6,453 nucleotides of DNA from Streptosporangiaceae bacterium (GTDB lineage: Bacteria > Actinomycetota > Actinomycetes > Streptosporangiales > Streptosporangiaceae). The position numbers and the translations under genes are program-made. The stretch covers positions 1-6,453 of the forward strand of contig JASIBJ010000122.1 in assembly GCA_030045215.1 (NCBI GenBank), given 5' to 3'. The notes beneath the pieces were generated by a model. That model was given only the letters and a program-made list of their open reading frames with translations, did not search any database and was not told where the DNA came from. The number at the start of each line of letters is the position of its first letter. The first letter of the stretch is position 1. Below, in pieces: positions 1 through 4,938 of the stretch.

Positions 1-264
1 AATGTCTTCGTCGTCGGGCCGGACAAGAAAATCAAGTTGATCCTGGTCTATCCGATGACGACCGGCCGTAACTTCGACGAGGTGCTGCGCGTGATCGACT
101 CGCTGCAGCTGACCGCGAACTACAAGGTCTCGACGCCTGCGCAGTGGAGGCCGGGCGACGATGTGATCATCGCGGGGTCGGTTTCCGACGACGACGCACG
201 GGCGCTCTTCGGTAGCTGGGAGGCGCCGAAGCCCTACATCCGCATCGTGCCACAGCCTCAGTGA
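1..264 (+). CDS. 1-Cys peroxiredoxin (Prx6 type), C-terminal part
   Basis: This is the last 87 residues of a thiol peroxidase that reduces H2O2 and alkyl or phospholipid hydroperoxides in the cytoplasm. The reading frame is open from base 1, so the gene starts outside the window. The visible part matches the C-terminal region of 1-Cys (Prx6) peroxiredoxins: LILVYPMTTGRNFDEVLRVI, then DSLQLT, then a TPAQWRPGDDVII stretch, and a terminal KPYIRIVPQP. In this family the YPMTTGRNFDE segment and the C-terminal extension after it form the dimerisation arm absent from short 2-Cys enzymes. The catalytic PxxxTxxC motif lies upstream and cannot be checked. The gene ends TGA at 262-264 and converges on the minus-strand gene ending at 317. 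Family assignment is strong; the precise substrate is unknown. Confidence 0.93.
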   Translation, partial: NVFVVGPDKKIKLILVYPMTTGRNFDEVLRVIDSLQLTANYKVSTPAQWRPGDDVIIAGSVSDDDARALFGSWEAPKPYIRIVPQPQ

Positions 265-298
265 CCGCTCGCGGCGACTGAAAGGCCGGCGTCGGACT

Positions 299-312
299 GC
301 CAGCGGGCTGGC
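299..312. terminator. Possible bidirectional terminator hairpin between convergent genes
   Basis: GCCAGC and GCTGGC form an inverted repeat around GG, about 35 bases after the peroxiredoxin stop and 5 bases past the stop of the opposing gene. The spacer between these convergent genes is only 52 bp, so a shared terminator is expected here. No T-tract follows on either strand, so this is a weak call based on position and symmetry. Confidence 0.3.
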
Positions 313-316
313 TTGG

Positions 317-829
317 CTAGCTCCGCACCGGGCCGTCGCTTGAGGAGCACACGGCGTCAGCCGGGGGCACCTCAGCGTCGGCCCGGATGCCGGTCATCCC
401 GCCGGGAAGTGCGGCGACGGTGAAGGTGAGTTCCGCCGCCGGGGCAAGGCTGCGGTGCCTTGGCGCGTCGGAGACGGTGTAGGAGATCCGTTCGCCACCG
501 GCTGTGATGAGTGAGCCGGTGCCGTCGTTCGGCAGCCATCTCGGAGCGTGAGCCGCGAGGAAGTCGGCGACATCCGAGGGGCTGCCGGGGACCACCCAGT
601 AGCGCGCGTCATCGGTCAACGGGGTGCACGCAGGCTCCACGGAGGGCTGCGCAAACGCGGTTCCCGGCAACAGCGGGACGCGGACGGCGCCGAACGGGAC
701 GATGATCGCATCGAGCATGCGCCCGGCAAGCCCGCCGGCGCCCGAGCTCGACCTGAGTTCTTGGTGCACTCCGATGGCAGCCACCAAGATCAGTGCCGCA
801 CCGAGCGCCCCCAGCCGCGTCCATGCCAT
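317..829 (-). CDS. Small membrane-anchored or secreted protein of unknown function
   Basis: This is a 170-residue protein whose family I cannot name. Residues 1-5 (MAWTR) precede a hydrophobic stretch at about 6-22 (LGALGAALILVAAIGV), which fits a signal anchor or uncleaved signal peptide. The rest would then lie outside the cytoplasm. The exported part has two cysteines (68 and 161) that could form a disulfide, a RYWVVPGSPSDVADFLAAHA segment (76-95), and a late β-rich stretch ELTFTVAALPGGMTGIRADA (133-152). I recall similar 'RYWxVPG ... LPGG.T.IRADA' hypothetical proteins in actinobacteria, without a known function. The start at 829 is chosen because AGGGAGG lies 5 bases upstream (835-841). 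An ATG at 853 would add eight residues but has no such site. The gene lies downstream of the VOC gene on the same strand across a 127-bp gap, so co-transcription is uncertain. It could be a lipid-free surface protein; no lipobox is visible. Confidence 0.72.
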   Translation of the reverse strand: MAWTRLGALGAALILVAAIGVHQELRSSSGAGGLAGRMLDAIIVPFGAVRVPLLPGTAFAQPSVEPACTPLTDDARYWVVPGSPSDVADFLAAHAPRWLPNDGTGSLITAGGERISYTVSDAPRHRSLAPAAELTFTVAALPGGMTGIRADAEVPPADAVCSSSDGPVRS

Positions 830-834
830 CACAG

Positions 835-841
835 CCTCCCT
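835..841 (-). promoter_or_regulatory. Ribosome-binding site that decides the start at 829
   Basis: On the minus strand this reads AGGGAGG, five bases before ATG at 829. It favours that start over the in-frame ATG at 853 and the GTG at 832. Confidence 0.7.
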
Positions 842-915
842 GGCCACGTTCATCGTCGTGCTGTGGCTCTGACGCGCGCGGCGTCCGCTCCGTTCCAGGC
901 GCTGCATAGCGGGAA

Positions 916-954
916 CGAGGTGTGTCCTCGCGACTTGCCTCCGCCAGCCGGCGG
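916..954 (-). terminator. Two small hairpins just downstream of the VOC gene
   Basis: On the + strand, CCGCC (941-945) pairs with GGCGG (950-954) around a 4-base loop, starting two bases past the VOC stop. CGAGG (916-920) pairs with CCTCG (926-930) around TGTGT. Together they could end or attenuate transcription of the VOC message before the next minus-strand gene. The stems are only 5 bp and there is no T-tract, so this is tentative. Confidence 0.3.
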
Positions 955-956
955 CG

Positions 957-1364
957 TCACGTGGAGGACGTGGCTTGCTGGGTGAAATACCACTCGTGGC
1001 CCTCGGGGTCAATGATCGAGAAGGCGAGCCAGCCCGGAGCACCGGGCTCGATCGCTGATGGCTGCGCCCCCCGCGCAAGCACGCGTTCCCGGTGACCAGC
1101 AAGGTCGGCGACGACGACCCGGATCAGCGTCGTGGCCCCGCCCCGCGCCGCCGGTCCGCGGAAGCCTGGACCAGGCGAGCCGACCATGATGACGCCGCCT
1201 CGGTCCAACTGCAGTTCACCATGCCTGAGCGTGCCGTCCGGCCGCTGGCTGCGCGCACGGACGGCAAAGCCGAAGGTTTGGGCCAGCCAGTCCATCGCAG
1301 AGCCCGCGTCCTCGTACAGCAGGTAGGGAATGACCTGCGGATCCTCATCGGCCACGATAGACAT
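957..1364 (-). CDS. VOC-superfamily (glyoxalase/bleomycin-resistance-like) protein
   Basis: This is a 135-residue single-module vicinal-oxygen-chelate protein, probably cytoplasmic. The two βαβββ halves can be followed. The first runs from VIPYLLYEDAGSAMDWLAQT (11-30) through FGFAVR to HGELQLDRGGVIMVGS (48-63). The second runs from IRVVVADLAGHRERVLARGA (81-100) to WLAFSIIDPEGHEWYFTQ (112-129). The closing DPEGHEWYF is the family's characteristic last strand and contains a candidate metal-ligand Glu (124); His48 or Glu50 could be another ligand. The family includes glyoxalase I, extradiol dioxygenases, epimerases and drug-binding resistance proteins, and the sequence does not choose between them. 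The start at 1364 fits the domain boundary. The frame stays open upstream to 1457, but that extension is Arg/Pro-rich and runs into the FAH gene. There is no clear ribosome-binding site. The 56-bp spacing after the FAH gene suggests one transcript with translation possibly dependent on it. Confidence 0.85.
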   Translation of the reverse strand: MSIVADEDPQVIPYLLYEDAGSAMDWLAQTFGFAVRARSQRPDGTLRHGELQLDRGGVIMVGSPGPGFRGPAARGGATTLIRVVVADLAGHRERVLARGAQPSAIEPGAPGWLAFSIIDPEGHEWYFTQQATSST

Positions 1365-1420
1365 TCTGCGTCTAGCCGGCGGACCTCGCACATCGCATCG
1401 GCGGGCCGGGAGGGTTTGGG

Positions 1421-2320
1421 TCAGAAGCCGGCCACGGTCGAACCCGGTGGCCGCCACTTCCAGTCGCTGACGTCGGCTTGCTCAGCGACCACGCGGTTAC
1501 GGATCGTCCCGACTCCGTCGACGGTGACTTCGATGATGTCGCCCGGCTGCAGCCAGACCGGGGGCTGGCGGGCGAAGCCCACGCCGCCAGGGGTCCCGGT
1601 CGCGATCACATCGCCGGGGCGGAGCCGGGTGAAGGACGAGATGAACTCGATCGCGCTCGGGACGTCGACGATCATCTGCGAGGTGCGGGCCGACTGCATG
1701 ACCTTGCCGTTCAGAGTGGTGGTGAGCTGCGCATCCGCAACGTCCGCCTCATCGGTGGTGACAAGTTCCGGGCCGATCGGCATGCTGCCCTCGAAGTTCT
1801 TTCCCGCCGTCCACTGCGTCGCGGCCCGCTGCCATTCGCGAGCCGTCGCGTCGTTGAGAACCACATATCCGGCAATCGCGTCGAGCGCCTTGTCCGCGGC
1901 GATGTAACGGCCGCCGGTTCCGACTACTAGCCCGAGCTCGCCCTCGAAGTCGAACTGGCTGGACAGGGCCGGCTTCACCAGGTCGGCGTAGGGCCCGAGG
2001 GCGCTGCCCTCGCCCCGGACAAATATCTCCGGCCAGGTTGGCACTTCCCGGCCACCCTCGATCGCGTGATCGCGGTAATTCACGCCGAGGCACAGGATGC
2101 GCCTGGGCGACGGGACCGCGGGACCGAACTCGTCAGGACCGAATTCGGGGCCGTCTGTGTCGACCAGTTGGCGGGCCGCATCTATCGCGCCCGCATCAAG
2201 CACGGCGCGCAAGGTGGAGAGGGCGGGGTCGCCTGAGCCGTCGGCCACATCGACGTAGCCGGAGCGTCCCCTGACGTGCAGGCGCATTCCGCGGGGCGTG
2301 AGCATCGTCGCGAGCCGCAT
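1421..2320 (-). CDS. Fumarylacetoacetate hydrolase (FAH) family protein
   Basis: This is a 299-residue cytoplasmic enzyme, full length for the bacterial FAH group. Family members cleave or decarboxylate 2,4-dioxo or 2-oxo acids: acylpyruvates, fumarylpyruvate, oxaloacetate, 2-hydroxyhepta-2,4-diene-1,7-dioate. After an N-terminal region (1-70) the catalytic domain begins with ILCLGVNYRDHAIE (75-88, His85). The divalent-metal ligands are visible as Glu126 and Glu128 in FDFEGELGLVVG and Asp157 in VLNDATAREWQ. Lys174 in GKNFEGSMPIGP, TGTPGGVG (241-248) and LQPGDIIEVTVDGVGTIRN complete the signature. The start at 2320 is set by GGAGG seven bases upstream. The VOC gene follows on the same strand, which fits a small catabolic unit. 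The substrate cannot be read from sequence; an acylpyruvase or oxaloacetate-decarboxylase (FAHD1-like) role is as likely as an aromatic-catabolic hydratase role. Confidence 0.93.
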   Translation of the reverse strand: MRLATMLTPRGMRLHVRGRSGYVDVADGSGDPALSTLRAVLDAGAIDAARQLVDTDGPEFGPDEFGPAVPSPRRILCLGVNYRDHAIEGGREVPTWPEIFVRGEGSALGPYADLVKPALSSQFDFEGELGLVVGTGGRYIAADKALDAIAGYVVLNDATAREWQRAATQWTAGKNFEGSMPIGPELVTTDEADVADAQLTTTLNGKVMQSARTSQMIVDVPSAIEFISSFTRLRPGDVIATGTPGGVGFARQPPVWLQPGDIIEVTVDGVGTIRNRVVAEQADVSDWKWRPPGSTVAGF

Positions 2321-2327
2321 CGGCGAA

Positions 2328-2332
2328 CCTCC
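2328..2332 (-). promoter_or_regulatory. Ribosome-binding site of the FAH gene
   Basis: The minus strand reads GGAGG seven bases before ATG 2320. This selects that start over the in-frame ATG at 2356, which would add 12 residues and has no comparable site. Confidence 0.75.
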
Positions 2333-2343
2333 GGATTCCGGCC

Positions 2344-2401
2344 GTGTTAACGACACTTAGCCGATGACTGAGCATAGGGCGGCCACGGCAGTCGAGCCCA
2401 A
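2344..2401 (-). promoter_or_regulatory. Possible promoter and operator of the FAH transcript
   Basis: On the minus strand TATGCT (2371-2376) fits the actinobacterial -10 pattern TAnnnT. TTGGGC (2396-2401) lies 19 bases upstream of it, a loose -35. Initiation near 2364 would give a leader of about 44 bases. Between the -10 and the gene, GTGT (2344-2347) and ACAC (2353-2356) flank a central TAACG, a short dyad that a dimeric repressor could use. Both elements are short and could be chance. Confidence 0.3.
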
Positions 2402-2406
2402 GCCGG

Positions 2407-2523
2407 GGACCGGTCCGAAGTTAAGGGCCGTGATGTCGTCGCCCGGGCCACCCGGCGCGGAGGGCGGGCCGCTCGTCGCGACCGGCCGGTCGCCACTTCG
2501 TGTTCGAAGCGCGCGGAGCGCGC
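2407..2523. repeat. Palindrome-rich spacer between two minus-strand genes
   Basis: This non-coding stretch holds four symmetric elements: GGACCGGTCC (2407-2416), the perfect 16-bp palindrome GCGACCGGCCGGTCGC (2478-2493), CTTCG/CGAAG around TGTT (2496-2509), and GCGCGC/GCGCGC around GGA (2509-2523). The last two lie 51-78 bases downstream of the stop of the minus-strand gene ending at 2574 and may form its terminator, though there is no T-tract. The 16-bp palindrome may be part of that structure or a regulator-binding site. The short open frames here on either strand lack ribosome-binding sites and convincing composition. Confidence 0.4.
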
Positions 2524-2573
2524 CTGGCGGAGCGGCTGGCTCTTCGGTTGTGCCGTGACCGGCAACTGTCGCG

Positions 2574-3131
2574 TCAGCCGTCGCGCAGGCTGGCTACCAG
2601 TGCGTCGGCTTGTTCAAGCGTGACCGTCGAGAAGTTGACGCTGTCCATGGGCGCCGTCCGGCTGCCGCCGGCCAGGAAGATCACCTTGTCGGTCAGGCAG
2701 GCCCGCAAATCCGGATATCGCTGGGCGATCGCCATCTGCGTCGCAAGCGTTTGCTGTCCCCTCGCCTGCAGCGTCGGAAGGATCTTCTCGGTCATCGCGC
2801 GCTCGACCCGGCGGCCGATGGCCCGGCCGATGAACCGGCCGGCCGCGCCCATCGCGAGATCGGCGATGCCGTCCCCGAGAGAGCCCCCTTCGCCGTAGCC
2901 GCGATAGCCCTGGCCGCCCTGCCATCCGCCGCCCTGCCAGCCGCCCTGAACCGGACCGGAAGTTGGCTCCTGTGCCCACCCCGGCGCGGGACCTTGCTGT
3001 CCGCCCTGGTTCCCCGGCTGCTGCTGGGCGCTCAGCCGGCTTTGCGCCTGCGCGGCGAGCTCCTGGATCGAGTGCACGGACGCAGTGCTGCCACACTGCG
3101 GGCATACCGCGTCTGACTGCCCATCGGTCAT
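2574..3131 (-). CDS. CxxC / Gly-Gln-rich / glycine-zipper protein of unknown function
   Basis: This is a 185-residue protein I cannot assign to a named family. Four zones are visible. An N-terminal CPQCGS motif (Cys10, Cys13) resembles half of a zinc ribbon, with no second CxxC. Residues 26-85 form a low-complexity linker rich in Gln and Gly, with repeated GGW/QGG units at 62-83, probably disordered. Residues 87-112 form a helix with GxxxGxxxG spacing (Gly98, 102, 106) in AAGRFIGRAIGRRVERAM, a glycine zipper suited to helix packing or membrane association. Residues 113-185 look folded, with RYPDLRACLTDKVIFLAGG (138-156) and a C-terminal helix LEQADALVASL. No classical signal peptide or long hydrophobic segment is present. 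It stands alone, with a spacer on both sides. The start at 3131 has GAGGG only one base upstream, too close for normal use, so the message may be leaderless. Confidence 0.75.
   Translation of the reverse strand: MTDGQSDAVCPQCGSTASVHSIQELAAQAQSRLSAQQQPGNQGGQQGPAPGWAQEPTSGPVQGGWQGGGWQGGQGYRGYGEGGSLGDGIADLAMGAAGRFIGRAIGRRVERAMTEKILPTLQARGQQTLATQMAIAQRYPDLRACLTDKVIFLAGGSRTAPMDSVNFSTVTLEQADALVASLRDG
2914..2948. repeat. Short in-gene repeats encoding the Gly/Trp/Gln linker
   Basis: CCGCCCTGCCA occurs at 2914-2924 and 2929-2939, and a shortened copy CCGCCCTG at 2941-2948. Read on the minus strand these encode the repeated QGGW/QGG units of the linker. Such repeats are prone to slippage, so linker length may vary between strains. 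Confidence 0.7.
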
Positions 3132-3137
3132 GCCCTC

Positions 3138-3166
3138 ATTGTCGGCGGCCGGCGCGGCGGCGTGAA
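3138..3166 (-). promoter_or_regulatory. Candidate promoter giving a leaderless transcript
   Basis: On the minus strand GACAAT (3138-3143) sits six bases before ATG 3131, and TTCACG (3161-3166) lies exactly 17 bases further upstream. They resemble -10 and -35 hexamers of a housekeeping sigma factor, and the spacing would put the first transcribed base at or next to the ATG. This agrees with the lack of a usable ribosome-binding site. Leaderless genes are common in actinobacteria. The -10 first base deviates from consensus. Confidence 0.35.
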
Positions 3167-3176
3167 GGTGCAGCGA

Positions 3177-3197
3177 CTTACCTGAGACTGAGGTGAG
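3177..3197. promoter_or_regulatory. Operator-like dyad in a divergent intergenic region
   Basis: The 15-bp core ACCTGAGACTGAGGT (3180-3194) is an imperfect palindrome centred on 3187, with 6 of 7 positions paired. CT at 3177-3178 and AG at 3196-3197 extend it. It lies between the divergent genes at 3131 and 3307, just upstream of the candidate -35 of the minus-strand gene, a typical place for a dimeric repressor to control one or both genes. No regulator gene is present in the window. Confidence 0.35.
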
Positions 3198-3294
3198 ATC
3201 GGGCTGGATCGGCGCGGCGCCCCGGAGTGCGTCACCTCGCGCTCGACGTGGGCCGGCTTTGCCGTGAGAATGACCGGGATGTCCGTCGGCTGGC

Positions 3295-3300
3295 AGGAGG
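3295..3300 (+). promoter_or_regulatory. Ribosome-binding site that decides a GTG start
   Basis: AGGAGG lies six bases before GTG 3307. This strong site, together with the match of the next residues to crotonase N-termini, fixes the non-ATG start. Confidence 0.85.
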
Positions 3301-3306
3301 CCTTTC

Positions 3307-4152
3307 GTGACCGCATATAAAGAGATCCTCTACGAGGTCGAGGACCCGGTTGCGACCATCACCCTCAACCGGCCGGAGGCGCTCAACGCCTGGACTGATC
3401 GGATGGGCCTGGAAGTACGCCACGCTGTCGCGGCCGCGGAAGCCGATCCGCGGGTTGTCGGCATCGTGATCACCGGTGCCGGGCGCGGGTTCTGCGCCGG
3501 GGCGGACATGAGGCGATTGTCGGCGGTCAGCACGGGTGATTACACCGCGGAGGTCCTCCCTGAGGACCTCGCGTCCGAGCCTGGCGACCCGGCCTTCGGC
3601 GATGACCTGCATCTGGGCACGCACACCTATCTCCTGTCGGTGCCCAAGCCGGTTGTGGCCGCGATCAATGGCCCGGTAGCGGGGATGGCTGTACCGATCG
3701 TGCTGGCGTGCGATCTGCGTTTCATGGCCGAGGATGCTGTCCTGCTGACCGCGTTCGCGCAGCGCGGGCTGGTCGCCGAGTGGGGCATAGGGTGGCTGCT
3801 GCCGCGTCTGGTCGGTACAGCGGTCTCGCTCGACCTGCTTTTCTCCTCGCGCAAGATCACCGGTGTCGAGGCGGCCGCGCTTGGCGTGGTGAACGCGGCC
3901 CTGCCGCGCGAGGAGGTGCTGGCACACGCGCAGAACTACGTCAGGAACCTCGCGGTGACCTCGTCTCCGACGTCGATGGCAATCATGAAGATGCAGGTCT
4001 ACCAGCAGCTGCACGCCGGCCTGCTCGCATCCGAGCGCGCGGCCAGGAGCCTGATGATCGAGAGTTTCGGGCGTCCCGATTTCCGCGAGGGAGTGAGCTC
4101 GTTCATCGAGCGGCGGCCACCACGATTCGAGCGGCTCCCGCAGGTCAGCTAG
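3307..4152 (+). CDS. Crotonase-family protein, probable enoyl-CoA isomerase-like
   Basis: This is a 281-residue cytoplasmic enzyme of the enoyl-CoA hydratase/isomerase superfamily, acting on acyl-CoA thioesters. The N-terminal TITLNRPEALNAW (17-29) and the oxyanion-hole segments GAGRGFCAGADM (57-68) and NGPVAGMAVPIVLACDLRF (121-139) are clear. The two glutamates of classical hydratase (rat Glu144 and Glu164) align by eye with Pro130 and Phe150, so hydration is unlikely. A glutamate is present in RGLVAEWGIGWLLPRLVG (153-170) at residue 158. That is the position of the catalytic Glu/Asp in Δ3,Δ2-enoyl-CoA isomerases such as yeast Eci1 and in PaaG. A long insertion (75-105) follows the first oxyanion segment. 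The gene starts GTG with a strong ribosome-binding site, stands alone on its strand, and shares its stop with the convergent acetyltransferase gene. Family is secure; the isomerase role is inferred. Confidence 0.92.
   Translation: MTAYKEILYEVEDPVATITLNRPEALNAWTDRMGLEVRHAVAAAEADPRVVGIVITGAGRGFCAGADMRRLSAVSTGDYTAEVLPEDLASEPGDPAFGDDLHLGTHTYLLSVPKPVVAAINGPVAGMAVPIVLACDLRFMAEDAVLLTAFAQRGLVAEWGIGWLLPRLVGTAVSLDLLFSSRKITGVEAAALGVVNAALPREEVLAHAQNYVRNLAVTSSPTSMAIMKMQVYQQLHAGLLASERAARSLMIESFGRPDFREGVSSFIERRPPRFERLPQVS
4149..4152. other. CTAG shared as the stop of two convergent genes
   Basis: The palindrome CTAG supplies TAG (4150-4152) to the plus-strand crotonase gene and TAG (reverse complement of 4149-4151) to the minus-strand acetyltransferase gene. 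The genes overlap tail to tail by four bases with no spacer for a terminator. Confidence 0.9.
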
Positions 4153-4727
4153 CGAATGCAGCTGCTGTCAGCCGCCGCGCGTACCTGGCGCTCGCGCAGC
4201 CAGAGCAGTTCGCCGTCCTCCAGCACGCCTGTGGGCGCGAGGCCGGCGGCCCGCGCGACAGCCGCGGAGGCCTCATGCTGCGGATGTATGTGCGCCTGGA
4301 TCCGCGTTACGCCACGCGCGTCGAGCCAGCCGGCCAAGGCCCGAGCCGCGGCGGACGCGAGCCCGCGGCCCTGCCACGCCAGTCCGACGACCCAGGCGAC
4401 TTCTGCCCGGCTGCCGCCCTCGTCGATGGTCGCCTGGACGTAGCCGGCGGCCTGGCCGTCCGGCTGGCAGCGGATGATCCAGTTCCGCCACTCCTGACGG
4501 CCGTCGGCAGAGCGGCCCGCAACCTGGCGCGCGTAGCGTGTACGTAGTTCTGCCAGCGTGGGAGGAGCGCCGCCGGTGAAGCGGTACAGTTCCTCGCTGC
4601 CAAGCACCAGGACCATCTCCTCGGCGTCGCCGACCGCAAGCGGAGTCAACAGGACGGGATCCGCGCGGATCGAGTCGTCTGGCCCCCCGGCATCCGCCTC
4701 GGCGCTCTCGCGATGCGTCACGCCCAT
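4149..4727 (-). CDS. GNAT-family N-acetyltransferase (RimJ/RimL-like)
   Basis: This is a 192-residue acetyl-CoA-dependent N-acetyltransferase, cytoplasmic. The domain begins at LLTPLAVGDAEEM (26-38). The central strand DGQAAGYVQATID (90-102) is followed by VAWVVGLAWQGRGLASAAAR (110-129), which includes the acetyl-CoA pyrophosphate-binding Q-G-x-G-x-A loop. IQAHIHPQHEASAAVARAAG (143-162) provides the usual C-terminal substrate and CoA contacts. This arrangement is that of RimJ/RimL-type enzymes, which acetylate protein N-termini, amino-sugars, polyamines or antibiotics; the substrate is not evident. The frame stays open upstream to 5270, but that part opposes the synthetase gene and is not protein-like. 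ATG 4727 is used with a weak GAGAG nearby, and GTG 4721 is an alternative. Residues 1-22 look disordered. The gene is divergent from the synthetase gene. Confidence 0.87.
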   Translation of the reverse strand: MGVTHRESAEADAGGPDDSIRADPVLLTPLAVGDAEEMVLVLGSEELYRFTGGAPPTLAELRTRYARQVAGRSADGRQEWRNWIIRCQPDGQAAGYVQATIDEGGSRAEVAWVVGLAWQGRGLASAAARALAGWLDARGVTRIQAHIHPQHEASAAVARAAGLAPTGVLEDGELLWLRERQVRAAADSSCIR

Positions 4728-4774
4728 CAGGCTCTCACGCCAACGTGCCGAGGCGCGGCGGCCAGCTGGGGTCG

Positions 4775-4834
4775 CGGAGGGCAGGCCCCCTCGGGCGCGG
4801 CGCCCGGAGGGCAGGCCGCCCTCCGGGCGCCGCC
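4775..4834. repeat. Imperfect tandem duplication of a 30-bp unit
   Basis: CGGAGGGCAGGCC occurs identically at 4775-4787 and 4805-4817, exactly 30 bp apart. The following 17 bases of each unit are similar, allowing small indels (CCCTCGGGCG versus CCCTCCGGGCG, then GGCGCC versus CGCC). The array lies in the divergent promoter region and forms the basis of the overlapping hairpin. Confidence 0.7.
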
Positions 4835-4843
4835 TCGCGAGGG
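4788..4843. promoter_or_regulatory. Large intergenic hairpin between divergent genes
   Basis: Bases 4797-4812 pair perfectly with 4818-4833 (16 bp, almost all GC) around AGGCC. A second stem, CCCTCG (4788-4793) with CGAGGG (4838-4843), extends it across a small internal loop. CCCTC (4788-4792) can alternatively pair with GAGGG (4777-4781), so two mutually exclusive folds exist. It lies 61 bp upstream of the acetyltransferase start and 96 bp upstream of the synthetase start. It could be an attenuator or transcript-stability element, a barrier between divergent promoters, or a small mobile palindrome. Function is unknown. Confidence 0.5.
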
Positions 4844-4926
4844 CTGCGGCAGACTGGAGATGAAGCAGGACAATGGGCGATAACAAGCCCACTGAGCCCA
4901 GATCCCGCGCAGCGGGCGGACAAAGC

Positions 4927-4933
4927 GGAGAGG
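4927..4933 (+). promoter_or_regulatory. Ribosome-binding site of the synthetase gene
   Basis: GGAGAGG lies five bases before ATG 4939 and selects this start over the in-frame ATG 4873, which has no good site. A small hairpin (CCCGC 4904-4908 with GCGGG 4912-4916) stands just upstream of it. Confidence 0.6.
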
Positions 4934-4938
4934 CGCAG

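Noticed and set aside
830..1102. N-terminal extension of the small exported protein up to 1102
   Set aside because: It would overlap the VOC gene, is Arg/Ser/Pro-rich, and would bury the hydrophobic anchor inside the protein. The strong ribosome-binding site is at 835-841.
1092..1907. A 271-codon plus-strand open frame across the VOC and FAH genes
   Set aside because: It is antisense to two conserved genes, spans their boundary, and shows no domain or ribosome-binding site.
2364..2558. A 64-codon plus-strand open frame in the 253-bp spacer
   Set aside because: It has no ribosome-binding site and a low-complexity Pro/Gly/Ala/Arg product, so it was treated as non-coding.
3232..4014. A 260-codon minus-strand open frame opposite the crotonase gene
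   Set aside because: The product is rich in His, Arg and Asp with no recognisable motif, and it lies antisense to a conserved enzyme.
3708..4547. A 279-codon plus-strand open frame across the crotonase and acetyltransferase genes
   Set aside because: It is out of frame with one gene and antisense to the other; the Ala/Arg-rich product has no motif.
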